Assembly: GCA_014193115.1 (NCBI GenBank)
Contig: BJHQ01000009.1
Span: 1 to 64,000, forward strand
DNA length: 64,000 bases
Reading direction: 5' to 3'
DNA from: Planctomycetota bacterium
GTDB taxonomy: Bacteria; Planctomycetota; UBA11346
A program made the position numbers and the translations under genes. The first letter of the stretch is position 1; each line of letters starts with the position of its first letter. Below the pieces are notes generated by a model that ran no database searches, was not told the origin of the DNA, and worked only from the letters and a program-made list of their open reading frames with translations. Positions 46,033 through 54,467 of the stretch are shown here, one piece after another.

Positions 46033-46302
46033 TCAGCCTCCGGACAGGGCTTGGATGAGGTCGATGGTGGAATCCGGACGGACCGGGTCGGTCAGGGTCC
46101 TGCGATCAAGGATCTGCACGCCATCGACGAAGGCCGACATGTGCTTGCGCAGATGACCCTGCTCGTCGAGCACGTAATCGCGGGCCAGGGGATACTTGAC
46201 GAACGCTTCGCTCAGGGCCGCAGCCAACTGGGATCCAGACACCTGGACCTCGCCCACCGGGCAATGGCGGAGGAGGTTGGCAGTGAATCGGACCAGGGGC
46301 AT
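46033..46302 (-). CDS. MoaD/ThiS-family sulfur carrier protein
   Basis: An 89-residue ubiquitin-fold protein ending in the diagnostic Gly-Gly (DLIQALSGG). After adenylation and sulfur transfer this carries sulfur as a thiocarboxylate. Family features include MPLVRFTANL as the first strand, the central LRKHMSAFVDG and RPDSTIDLIQALSGG at the end. Start 46302 is favoured by family length; an ATG at 46332 is also possible. The stop directly adjoins the start of the Asp-box gene, so the two are translationally coupled. The partner that receives sulfur is unknown. Confidence 0.82.
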   Translation of the reverse strand: MPLVRFTANLLRHCPVGEVQVSGSQLAAALSEAFVKYPLARDYVLDEQGHLRKHMSAFVDGVQILDRRTLTDPVRPDSTIDLIQALSGG

Positions 46303-46696
46303 GGCGCCGGCATGATGCCCGAACCGGTCCATCGGCAACCGCGGTATGCGTCCGCCAAATCTGATGCATCAGCGGAGAGGTGAGGGTCGTGAATGGAGGC
46401 GTGCGCAACGAGCCGCTGACCCGAGCCAAGCCAAGCCACAAACACCCTCAGTGAATTCCTTCCGATGTCACTGCCGCACATCGCGCTGCACTTGGCCCAA
46501 AGTTGCAGGCCAATCGCGCAACCGTCCGCTCAGAATCGATCCGCCACACCGGTACGAGTGACGAGCGCGGTCACGTTCGACGCGAATCATCAACAAAGAC
46601 CTGTCGAGAGCGCCAGTGGCACGGGGACAAAAAAGTCCCGCGGGGTCTCACCCCGCGGGACTTTCTTCCACAGCGATGACTGTCAGGAAACCGCGT
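46303..46696. other. Intergenic region between MoaD-like gene and amidohydrolase
   Basis: About 390 bp between two minus-strand genes. It contains the strong terminator at 46628-46668, and the rest should carry the promoter for the MoaD-like/Asp-box pair. No further gene is convincing. Confidence 0.4.
46628..46668 (-). terminator. Rho-independent terminator after the amidohydrolase gene
   Basis: A 13-14-bp G/C-rich stem (AAGTCCCGCGGGG with CCCCGCGGGACTT) around a 5-nt loop is followed, in the minus-strand sense, by a run of six T. It lies about 30 bp beyond the amidohydrolase stop at 46697 and is oriented to end that transcript. Confidence 0.9.
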
Positions 46697-48238
46697 TCAG
46701 CCAGGTGCCTTGCCCGCTGCTGCGCTCTTCAGCAGCCGGTGACTGGCCGGCAGGCGCCCGGCCACATTGGTGCCGACGAAGAAACTGGCGTTGGCTTCGG
46801 TGTAGAGCCGATAGGGATTCTCGAACACGTAGGCGCGGAAATCCGGCTCGCTCAAGACGCCTTCCTCCACCAGCTTCCAGCTATTCGCCAGCGCCTCCCT
46901 GATATCCGGTACGTCCCAGTGGCCGACATCGGACGAGTAGATGGCGTTGACCGCCACACCCAGCGGATTGGCCTTGCGGTTGAAGGCGTGGGCCAGCGTG
47001 CGGTCGTCGGATTCGCTGCCGAAGAACAATGAGTCAACCCAGCGCCGCTTGATGTCCTCAATGGAAGTGATGCCGGCGGCGGCGAAATCGTTACGCTGCT
47101 CCGGGGTGGGCTGCGGCGCACCTGTGGTGTAGCCCTGACCCAGGGTGTCGCGGATCAGGTCCTCGCCCTCGATCGAGCGGCCTTTGGTGAGATCCGCGCC
47201 GTACTTCGCGAACAGCGCGGTCAGCTCCTTGCGGTCGGTGGCCGCCGGATCGAAACGGCGCAGACCCTCTGGGCCGCGCTTCTCGAAGCGGTCGACGAGA
47301 TGGATGTAGGTGTGGGCGCCCCAGTCGGCGCCGCCTTCGAGGAAGCCGAAGCGCAGCTTGGGGAAGCGCTTGGTCACGCCGCCGAAGAACAGCGCCCGGG
47401 CGAATGAGGCCGATCCATCGGCGAAGTGGCCGATGTGGTTGAACATATAGTTGCTGATCGAATTGCGGCCGGTCCAACCTTGGCTGCCGTAATGCGTGAG
47501 CAACGGAATGCCCAGCTCCTGCGCCTTGGCCCAGAACACGTCATAATCGTAAGCGCTGTCGAGGGCGTAATAATCAATGTAGGTCGCCAGCTTGTGGATG
47601 TCGGGGTACTGCTCCTTGGGATACTTCTCGGCGATGGCTGGAATAACCCGCTTGGTGCCACCGGCGATGTTGGCGGTCTTGGTGCCGAGGTTCTTCACCG
47701 ACCATTCCAGCTCTTCGACGCCTTCTTCCGGCGTGGCCAGCGGGATGCCGGCGACCACGGTCAGGCGGTCAGCGTAGGGTTTCCAGATGTCGGCGTGGAA
47801 GTGATTGATCGCACGATGGGCGGCGCGGCGGGCATCAGGATCCTTGATGCCGAGCGGCGCCAGCACGTTGTTGGGGAACAGCACCGAATAATCCGAACCC
47901 TGCTCGGCCAGGCGCTCAGCGAGCAGCGCCGGGAGGTGATAAGTGGCCACATCGAGGGTGTTGTCGGTGACCCGCGCCCACCACGGCTGGCGCCGGGTGC
48001 GGAAATGCTGGCGCTCTGCCGGAGTCTGTTCGTACCAGTTCTTGCTGTTGCCGGCGCCCTCACCGCGGCGGTCTTCGCTGGCCTTGCGCAGCTGGTCGAC
48101 CAATTTGCTGCCGCCGTAGCGGGCGACGTAGTCCTCTACTGCCGGAGTGTAGTCGTTGGTGTGGATGTCGGTATCGATCACCGGGTAGTCGAGGCGTTGG
48201 CGGATCGCCGCGGACGGCGAGGTGGGGTTGGCGCTCAT
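46697..48238 (-). CDS. Amidohydrolase-2 family metal-dependent hydrolase, second paralogue
   Basis: A 513-residue TIM-barrel hydrolase closely related to the one at 15806-17374. The metal motif is PVIDTDIH (Asp22, Asp24, His26). GSQGWTGRNSISNYMFNHIGHFADG, FLEGGADWGAHTYIHL and YSSDVGHWDVPDI carry the other conserved positions. The start at 48238 (MSANPTSP) has AGAGG just upstream; the longer frame is not needed. A strong terminator follows. Substrate unknown. Placement next to a sulfonate-type importer hints at use of an imported organic compound. Confidence 0.88.
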   Translation of the reverse strand: MSANPTSPSAAIRQRLDYPVIDTDIHTNDYTPAVEDYVARYGGSKLVDQLRKASEDRRGEGAGNSKNWYEQTPAERQHFRTRRQPWWARVTDNTLDVATYHLPALLAERLAEQGSDYSVLFPNNVLAPLGIKDPDARRAAHRAINHFHADIWKPYADRLTVVAGIPLATPEEGVEELEWSVKNLGTKTANIAGGTKRVIPAIAEKYPKEQYPDIHKLATYIDYYALDSAYDYDVFWAKAQELGIPLLTHYGSQGWTGRNSISNYMFNHIGHFADGSASFARALFFGGVTKRFPKLRFGFLEGGADWGAHTYIHLVDRFEKRGPEGLRRFDPAATDRKELTALFAKYGADLTKGRSIEGEDLIRDTLGQGYTTGAPQPTPEQRNDFAAAGITSIEDIKRRWVDSLFFGSESDDRTLAHAFNRKANPLGVAVNAIYSSDVGHWDVPDIREALANSWKLVEEGVLSEPDFRAYVFENPYRLYTEANASFFVGTNVAGRLPASHRLLKSAAAGKAPG

Positions 48239-48595
48239 GGTGGTCCTCTGGATGGCAGGGGCGGACAGCGGTAGCGACGATCGGTCAGGATCTACGCGGT
48301 TTCTGGATCTCAGCCTCAGCACGATCAGCACTGCCCATGCCGAGCGAAAGCAGCATTTTGGCGGTTCGGAAGCTGTCGAAGCAACATCGAGGACACCGGC
48401 GTGTGGCAGAAGCAACCGCCAAGCTGCACCGTGTTGCGTTTGCGGCTCGCGTTATCGAGACCGACAGGTGGAATTGAACCTGCACTGCAACCAGGATTCG
48501 GGCAGCATCTCTCCCTTCAGTGAAGAAGGGTACGACAATGGCTCAATACCGATGAGGGCAGCCCGGCTAGGGCGAATGTTATGCCGGGTGAGTTC
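48239..48595. other. Intergenic region between ABC ATPase and amidohydrolase
   Basis: About 357 bp upstream of the amidohydrolase and downstream of the importer ATPase, all minus strand. It probably holds the amidohydrolase promoter. I see no clear terminator, repeat or small gene. Confidence 0.4.
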
Positions 48596-49324
48596 TCAAA
48601 CACCGGCTGCCAGCGAGGCAGGCTCGGCCTCGACACCCAGATGGCCCAGCAGCTCGGTCCTGAGTGCAGCGAAGCGGCTGGTGCGCGCATTGCCCTGCTC
48701 GGGCAGCGCGACGGTGATGTCCGCCGCGATCCGGCCCTGGTCCAGCACCACGACGCGGTCGGCCAGCTCGATCGCCTCGTCAACGTCGTGCGTCACCAGC
48801 AACACGGCCGGCTGGTGGATCGCCGACAGTCGTTTCAGCAGCACATGCATGCGGATACGGGTCAAAGCATCCAGCGCACCGAACGGTTCGTCGGCAAGCA
48901 GCAGCTCGGGTTCGCTGACCAGCGAACGCGCCAAGGCCACCCGCTGCTGTTCTCCGCCAGACAATTCATAGGGCCAGGAGTTCTCACGCCCGGCCAGTTC
49001 CACCTCGGCCAGCGCGCGCTGGCCGCGAACCCGCGCATCAGCGCCGCTCTGGCCGAGCACGATGTTGTCCAGCACCCGGCGCCACGGCAGCAGACGCGCG
49101 TCCTGGAACACCACCGATACCCGCTGGGGCACCTGGGCCAGTCCGGTGCCGATGGCGTCGTGGTCGAGGCCAGCCAGAGCGCGCAACAGCGTGCTCTTAC
49201 CCGATCCGCTGCGCCCAAGCAGCGCAATGAATTCACCTTTCGCGATGTCGAGATCGATGCCCCGCAGCACCGGCTTCGCAGTGAACCGGCGTTCCAACCG
49301 GCGGATGCGGACGGCTGTGCTCAC
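48596..49324 (-). CDS. Sulfonate-type ABC transporter ATP-binding protein (SsuB-like)
   Basis: A 242-residue importer ATPase with Walker A GRSGSGKST near residue 35, signature LSGGEQQR, Walker B LLLADEPFGALD and H-loop LVTHDVDEA. Compact size and VVFQDARLLPWRRVLDNI match SsuB. The start is GTG at 49324, whose last bases overlap the permease TGA (GTGA), so the long frame upstream is rejected. It is the last gene of a three-gene importer operon. Substrate is probably an alkanesulfonate or related anion. Confidence 0.9.
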   Translation of the reverse strand: MSTAVRIRRLERRFTAKPVLRGIDLDIAKGEFIALLGRSGSGKSTLLRALAGLDHDAIGTGLAQVPQRVSVVFQDARLLPWRRVLDNIVLGQSGADARVRGQRALAEVELAGRENSWPYELSGGEQQRVALARSLVSEPELLLADEPFGALDALTRIRMHVLLKRLSAIHQPAVLLVTHDVDEAIELADRVVVLDQGRIAADITVALPEQGNARTSRFAALRTELLGHLGVEAEPASLAAGV

Positions 49325-50211
49325 TGCGCCAACGTCTTGCGCCAGGCGAGCGACCTGCGCTCCAGCAAACGCACGGCGCAATCGGAGGCCAGCCCGAGCA
49401 AGGCATACAGCACCAGGCCGACCAGCATGACGTCCGCCTGCGCATAATTGCGCGCCAAGTTGATCATGTAGCCGATGCCGTCGGTGGCGTTGATCTGTTC
49501 CACCACCACCAAGCCCAGCCAAGCGCCCATCACCGCGAAGCGCAGCCCGAGAAAGAAACCGGGCATGGCCCCAGGCAGCACCACCTGGCGGATGAACTGC
49601 CAATAACTCAAGCGCAGGGTCTCGGCGAGTTCGACATAGCGCAGGTCGATCCCGCGCAGGGCATTGTGGGTGTGGATGTAAATGGGAGTGAAAACCCCCA
49701 GCAGGATGACCATGACTTTCATGTACTCACCGATGCCGAACCAAAGGATGAAAAATGGGATGAGCGCCAACGCGGGCACGGCACGCTTGATCTGCACCAG
49801 GCCGTCAATCACGTATCCGCCAGTGAGGCTCAATCCCGACAGCAGCGCCAACACCACCCCCAGGACGACGCCAAAGAACAACCCTTGGCCAGCGCGTACG
49901 GTGGACACCAGCAGGTGGTTCTGCAGGCGGCCCTGCTCGATGAGTTCGTACCCAGTGGTCACTGCCACCCAGGGCGCCGGAAGCTGGCGACTGTCGATGA
50001 AGCCGGTGGCCGAGCCGGCCGCCCAGAACACCAACAGCAGGAAAGGTCCAAGCAGCCAACCGAAGCGGATCGCAGCCGGCAAACCCAGGCGCCGCGTCAG
50101 CGGCCGCAGGTTATCGAGTTGGCGGTTCTCAATGAACGCTTGCTCGGGCTCGCGCCGCGGCTGGGCGGAGGCGGGCAACGTCGCCACGGTTTGTTGAGGG
50201 AATGCGTTCAC
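49321..50211 (-). CDS. Sulfonate-type ABC transporter permease (SsuC-like)
   Basis: A 296-residue inner-membrane permease. Hydrophobic helices begin at FGWLLGPFLLLVFWAAG, and the EAA loop is seen as YVELAETLRLSYWQFIRQVVLPGAMPGF. The GTG at 50211 is taken as start because it is the first usable codon after the binding-protein stop at 50243. The longer open frame overlaps that gene's Ala-rich tail. The end overlaps the ATPase start. Confidence 0.82.
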   Translation of the reverse strand: MNAFPQQTVATLPASAQPRREPEQAFIENRQLDNLRPLTRRLGLPAAIRFGWLLGPFLLLVFWAAGSATGFIDSRQLPAPWVAVTTGYELIEQGRLQNHLLVSTVRAGQGLFFGVVLGVVLALLSGLSLTGGYVIDGLVQIKRAVPALALIPFFILWFGIGEYMKVMVILLGVFTPIYIHTHNALRGIDLRYVELAETLRLSYWQFIRQVVLPGAMPGFFLGLRFAVMGAWLGLVVVEQINATDGIGYMINLARNYAQADVMLVGLVLYALLGLASDCAVRLLERRSLAWRKTLAQ

Positions 50212-50242
50212 AAGGTGCTTTCGCTGTCGCAGTTTCGCAGGT

Positions 50243-51487
50243 TCAGCGCGCAGGGTCCGCAGCGGCGTCAGTCGCCGTAGCTGCGCGAGTCCCTGCAGGC
50301 GCGCCAGTCGCCGCACGCGCAGCAGTCGCCGCAGGCGCAGCAGTCGCCGCAGCCGCGTCACGGCGGTAGCGTTCGACGCCCTCCGCGCCAAGGCGCTCAA
50401 AGCGCCGGTCGAAGATGGTCTCGGCTTTGAAGCTTTCACGTCCGATGTGCTTGGACAGAAAATCGATGGTTTCCTGCTGCAAGGGAATGATGTCGGTCCA
50501 ATCGGCCGGCACCTGGGTGGAGCCCGAACGCTCCAGGACGTACTCGGCGTCCTGGAGGCTGACGCCCTGCTTCTCGACATAGTAAATGCGTGCCCATTCC
50601 TTGCGATTCTGCTCGACCCATTCGGCGGCGCGGCCCCACAGCTTCACGTATTCACGCAAGGCGGCGGCTTTGCCTGGGTCTTCCAAGGTTTCGTTGCGCA
50701 CGTACAGGATGCCAGCGTCGTCACGGAACTCGCCGTGGGAAAGGATGCGTGCGCCCTGGGCGCCATACGAATCGATGTAGCGCTTGGTCCCCAACCCGGC
50801 GGTACCCAGCGGCGCGGCGTCGACGAGATTGCTCACCAGTGCACCGGTGTAGACATCAGCGGTGGAAGGCAGCTCGACCAAGGTCACGTCCTTGGGCGAG
50901 AGGCCGATGCCGGCCAAGGTACGCAGCACCACCACCCCTTGCGCCTGCCCGGGGCTGAAGGCGATCTTCTTGCCTTTGAGGTCGGCCAGCGTTTTCACCT
51001 CTGCCTTCGGCGATAGGCCAATCACATAGGTCGGGAATGTGAGCGGCTCCAGCTTATGCCGCCAGGCGATGATCTTGACCGGAATGCCAACCCAGATGGC
51101 ATGAATGGGCGGGATGTTGGCTGCCGAGCCGATATCCAACGCCTTGGCCTGGAACGCTTCGGTGACGGCGGGCCCGCCGGAGATGTTGGCCCACACGATC
51201 TCGAACGGCAGATGCTTGTCCCACCCGGTATGCTTGAGCACCTGCTGCGTCGTCGGATCGCCGATCACCAGCTTGGTTCCGGTGGGGATCACGCTGGGCA
51301 AGTCCGCGTCCAGCCCATGTTTCGAAGGCACCGCCAATGTCGACGGTGCGCCCTGGGATGCGCCAAGCCACGAGCCGCCGAAGCCGAGAGAGGCAAGCAC
51401 CGCCAACAGCACCGCCGTTCCTGCGAAGGCAGCCACGAGCTTGCCAGTGGTCCAGAACAACGCTGGTTTGGTCGAGTTGTTTGACAT
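50243..51487 (-). CDS. Sulfonate-type ABC transporter substrate-binding protein (SsuA-like)
   Basis: A 414-residue exported or membrane-anchored binding protein. The N-terminal hydrophobic segment is KLVAAFAGTAVLLAVLASLGF (residues 16-36). The binding domain includes LVIGDPTTQQVLKHTGWDK, NIPPIHAIWVG and LKGKKIAFSPGQAQGVVVLRTL. The last 40 residues are nearly all Ala with some Thr/Gly/Pro/Arg, encoded by short G/C-rich tandem repeats at about 50275-50362. AAGG lies just before the ATG. It heads the operon of permease and ATPase. Confidence 0.9.
   Translation of the reverse strand: MSNNSTKPALFWTTGKLVAAFAGTAVLLAVLASLGFGGSWLGASQGAPSTLAVPSKHGLDADLPSVIPTGTKLVIGDPTTQQVLKHTGWDKHLPFEIVWANISGGPAVTEAFQAKALDIGSAANIPPIHAIWVGIPVKIIAWRHKLEPLTFPTYVIGLSPKAEVKTLADLKGKKIAFSPGQAQGVVVLRTLAGIGLSPKDVTLVELPSTADVYTGALVSNLVDAAPLGTAGLGTKRYIDSYGAQGARILSHGEFRDDAGILYVRNETLEDPGKAAALREYVKLWGRAAEWVEQNRKEWARIYYVEKQGVSLQDAEYVLERSGSTQVPADWTDIIPLQQETIDFLSKHIGRESFKAETIFDRRFERLGAEGVERYRRDAAAATAAPAATAARAATGAPAGTRAATATDAAADPAR
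50275..50362. repeat. Short tandem repeats in the SsuA-like C-terminus
   Basis: Imperfect 15-18-bp units of the type GCGCAGCAGTCGCCGCA recur about five times and encode an Ala-rich tail. They may expand and contract by slippage. Confidence 0.7.
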
Positions 51488-51956
51488 AGACCTTCCCGTG
51501 GTTCATTGGACGCAGGCAGCAAGACACATGCCATGCCTGGTTCCGGTTTGCACGCGGTTTCTGTATCGAACCGGGCAGATCCGTCCTTGGCGGCTGTTGC
51601 GGTACCAGCAGCTGGAGTTGCAAATGCAATCGCAACCGATCCAGGCCCGCGGTGGTGCCGCCGACCTGGTTCGCTCAGTTCACGTTGCCAGGCTGCTGCA
51701 GCTCGATCCGGCCGCGAACTGGCCAAGCGCAGCTCTGACCCGGTGCAAGTGCGGCTGTTCGCCGGCATAAGGCAACTGTCGCCGGCGGCTGTCGGCCGAT
51801 CTATCGTCCTGGATTTCAGAGATCGGAGTGGAAGACCGGGCGCCCGAGATGTTCTTCGAGGGTAAGCGCTGAACGCCCGATTCGCTCTCACCAGAGATGA
51901 GAGTGAATCAGGCGTTCCCGCGTTATCTGGCGCTCGTTCGAGCAGCCTACGGCTGC
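51488..51956. other. Intergenic region with promoter of the SsuA-like operon
   Basis: About 470 bp between melA and the sulfonate importer operon, both minus strand. Its right end holds a palindrome and a long hairpin that end the melA transcript. The rest should contain the importer promoter. No gene is convincing. Confidence 0.4.
51872..51916 (-). terminator. Long hairpin downstream of melA
   Basis: An imperfect inverted repeat, AACGCCcGATTCgCTCTCA with TGAGAGtGAATCaGGCGTT around a 7-nt loop, lies about 40 bp past the melA stop. A second perfect 17-bp palindrome (AGCAGCC-TAC-GGCTGCT) covers 51941-51957 at the stop codon itself. No T-tract follows, so it is a probable terminator or 3'-end stabiliser. 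Confidence 0.6.
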
Positions 51957-53420
51957 TTACCGCATTGGCGGCAAATACGATCCGTGGGCGGCGAACAGTT
52001 CGTCGCACATCGCCTTGATCTGATCCAGGGTCAGCTCGGCGCTGGTGTGCGGGTCGAGCATCGCGGCCTGGTAGACCAGGTCCTTTTTGCCGCGGAGCAC
52101 CGCGTCGACGGTGAGGATCTGCGGGTTGATGTTGGTGCGGTTGAGCGCGGCGAGCTGTTCCGGCAGTTCACCGACGCAGGTCGGCTGGATGCCGTTGCGA
52201 TCGATCAGGCAGGCGACCTCGACGCAGGCCTTGGCCGGCAGGTTGGTGATCAGGTTCTTGTTCATCACGCTGCCATGAACGCGGTACGGTTTGTCGGTGA
52301 TGACGGCCTCCATGATGCCGGCGCCGAATTCATGGCTGTGGCAATGGGTCAGGGCCTTGTCGCCGACCAGGCTGTCGCGCTGCTTCTTCCAGCCGGCGAT
52401 CTGGTTGACGCAGCGGCGGGGATACTCATCAAGCGGGATGTTGTACTCGTCGATCAACTGCGGTGCGGTGGTCTTGATGAAGTACGGGCAGTACTCCGAG
52501 AAATGTTCGCTCGACTCGGTGATGTAGTGACCGAAATGGCTCATCATGTCGAGCCGCACCATGTCCCAGGCGCAGCGGAACAGGGCGGTCTCGCGGGCCC
52601 AGGTGCCGGCGGCGTGCGCCGCCTTGGTCGAGGCATCGAGGATATCTCCGACGGTTTTGCCTTCGGCCTTGGCTTTGCCCTCGATCGACTTGACATAGGC
52701 CCGGCCGCCGCGTCGGCGCAATTCGGCAATCACGTCGGCGGCGCGTTCCTTGATGATCGGATAGAGATCCTTCTCCCCGTCATGGATCGACAGCAGCCAG
52801 GCCTGATGGTTGATACCTGCGATTTTCCACGTCAACGTGTTGGGATCCTCAGTGAACTCAAGTTCACGGAGCAGATGCTTGACGCAGCCTTGGACGCTGT
52901 GGCAGAGGCCGATCGCCTGGATGCGCGACCCTTGCAGGATGGCGCCGGTGATCATCGCCATGGGATTGACGTAATTGAGGAAGATCGCCTCGGGGCAGAC
53001 CTCCTCCATGTCGCGGCAGAAGTCGAGCACCACCGGAATGGTGCGCAGCGAACGGAAGATGCCGCCGATGCCCAGGGTGTCGGCGATGGTCTGGCGCAGA
53101 CCGAATTTTTTGGGGATCTCGAAGTCGATGACGGTGGACGGCTCATAGCCGCCGACCTGGATCGCATTGACCACGAAACTGGACCCGCGCAGGGATTCCT
53201 TGCGGTTCTCCACTCCCAGATGAGCGGTGATGGTGGCCCGGCCCTGGTTGATGTTGCGGTTCAGGTTTTCCATCATCAGGCGGGAGTCGTCGAGGCGCTC
53301 GGCGTCTATGTCGTACAGCGCGATGTGGGCGTCGTGGAGGCATTCCGTCAGCAGCGCGTCGCCGAGGATGTTCTTGGCGAAGACGGTGCTGCCGGCGCCC
53401 ATGAAGGTGATCTTGGTCAT
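51957..53420 (-). CDS. melA: GH4 family alpha-galactosidase/alpha-glucosidase
   Basis: A 487-residue NAD- and Mn-dependent glycosidase. The N-terminal Rossmann motif is ITFMGAGSTVFAKNILGD. The metal-binding Cys173 and His174 lie in GLCHSVQG and His205 in AGINHQAW, both matching MelA. AGGAAC precedes the ATG at 53420. It hydrolyses alpha-galactosides or glucosides in the cytoplasm by a redox mechanism. A divergent AraC-type regulator, 125 bp away, probably controls it. No sugar transporter is adjacent. Confidence 0.9.
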   Translation of the reverse strand: MTKITFMGAGSTVFAKNILGDALLTECLHDAHIALYDIDAERLDDSRLMMENLNRNINQGRATITAHLGVENRKESLRGSSFVVNAIQVGGYEPSTVIDFEIPKKFGLRQTIADTLGIGGIFRSLRTIPVVLDFCRDMEEVCPEAIFLNYVNPMAMITGAILQGSRIQAIGLCHSVQGCVKHLLRELEFTEDPNTLTWKIAGINHQAWLLSIHDGEKDLYPIIKERAADVIAELRRRGGRAYVKSIEGKAKAEGKTVGDILDASTKAAHAAGTWARETALFRCAWDMVRLDMMSHFGHYITESSEHFSEYCPYFIKTTAPQLIDEYNIPLDEYPRRCVNQIAGWKKQRDSLVGDKALTHCHSHEFGAGIMEAVITDKPYRVHGSVMNKNLITNLPAKACVEVACLIDRNGIQPTCVGELPEQLAALNRTNINPQILTVDAVLRGKKDLVYQAAMLDPHTSAELTLDQIKAMCDELFAAHGSYLPPMR

Positions 53421-53545
53421 CGGGGTTCCTTTCCGCGCATCCGGATCGCAGAGGCGCATCGGGTGGGTTGCAGGCGGGGAATGGTGGCGCCTTGCAGCCG
53501 TCGAGCCATTGCCGACCGTGCTGCTGTCTTGCCTATATGTGATCT
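53421..53545. promoter_or_regulatory. Divergent promoter region between melA and araC-type regulator
   Basis: This 125-bp spacer separates divergent genes and should hold both promoters and the AraC-type binding site. The stretch TTGCCTATATGTGATCTATG just before the regulator start is A/T-richer than its surroundings and may contain its -10 region. Confidence 0.45.
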
Positions 53546-54397
53546 ATGAGTGACTGGACCGTCGATGTCCAGACCGTGCACGCCCTGGCAGCCTTCCCGC
53601 GCTTGATGCAGGTGGCCTATCAGGTGCGCGCCCAGCACTCACGATATCGGCATCGTGGACGTGATCGACAACAGGAAAAGCATTGCCTGCTCAAAATCAG
53701 CCTGAGCGGCGAGGGCAATTTCCGCGATGCTGCCGGCGACCATCGCTTACCAGCCGGACGCTGTTTCCTCTGTCACATTTGTGATCAAGCAACCGAGTAC
53801 TTCTATCCGCCCGGCGGGAGGCAGCCGTGGTCCTTCGTCTACGTCTGCTTCATCGGCGACCCGGCCATCGCCATGCTCCGCGACTTCGTCGCCCGCTATG
53901 GCCCGGTCCATGACCTGCCGCTGGACCGCGGGCTGGTGCCGGAGCTGCTCGCCTGGAAACGTCTCGCCGGCAAAGTCCAGGTGATGAGCCCCGGCGAAGG
54001 CGCCCGGGTGGTGGCGACCATCTTCGCCTCGCTTTTCGAGGCGGCGCAGGTCGCCGATCCGGGCCAGGGCGAGCTGATCCGACGCGCCATCCACATGGCA
54101 GGCGCCAACGTCGAACGCAGCCTGGCGGTTGGCGATCTCGCCAGATTGCTCGGTATTGGCCGCGAACACCTGACCCGCAGCTTCCTGCGCGCCGGCCTGC
54201 CACCGCCGCACCGCTATCTGGAACGCAAACGCATGGTCGAAGCCTGCCGCCGGCTGAAATCCGGCAGCGAACCGGTCTACGCCATCGCCGCCGGGCTCGG
54301 CTACACCCAGGCCCCGCATTTCTGCCGCACCTTCCAGCGCATCATCGGCATGACGCCGAAGCGGTTCCGCGCCGAAGGCGTGGTGCCGGTTGAATAA
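53546..54397 (+). CDS. AraC family transcriptional regulator
   Basis: A 283-residue regulator with an N-terminal cupin sugar-sensing domain (residues 25-150) and two C-terminal helix-turn-helix motifs. The first is LAVGDLARLLGIGREHLTRSF and the second PVYAIAAGLGYTQAPHFCRTF, then GMTPKRFR, the AraC signature end. It is divergent from melA and likely activates it in response to an alpha-galactoside. Confidence 0.92.
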   Translation: MSDWTVDVQTVHALAAFPRLMQVAYQVRAQHSRYRHRGRDRQQEKHCLLKISLSGEGNFRDAAGDHRLPAGRCFLCHICDQATEYFYPPGGRQPWSFVYVCFIGDPAIAMLRDFVARYGPVHDLPLDRGLVPELLAWKRLAGKVQVMSPGEGARVVATIFASLFEAAQVADPGQGELIRRAIHMAGANVERSLAVGDLARLLGIGREHLTRSFLRAGLPPPHRYLERKRMVEACRRLKSGSEPVYAIAAGLGYTQAPHFCRTFQRIIGMTPKRFRAEGVVPVE

Positions 54398-54467
54398 GCA
54401 CGGTCACCTGTGGCAACCACAACCGGTGGAGTTCTGAGCAACTATTATAGCGGAGAAAAATACCGCA

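Noticed and set aside
46628..46668. Inverted-repeat operator
   Set aside because: The stem is followed by a T-run just after a stop codon, so an intrinsic terminator explains it better.
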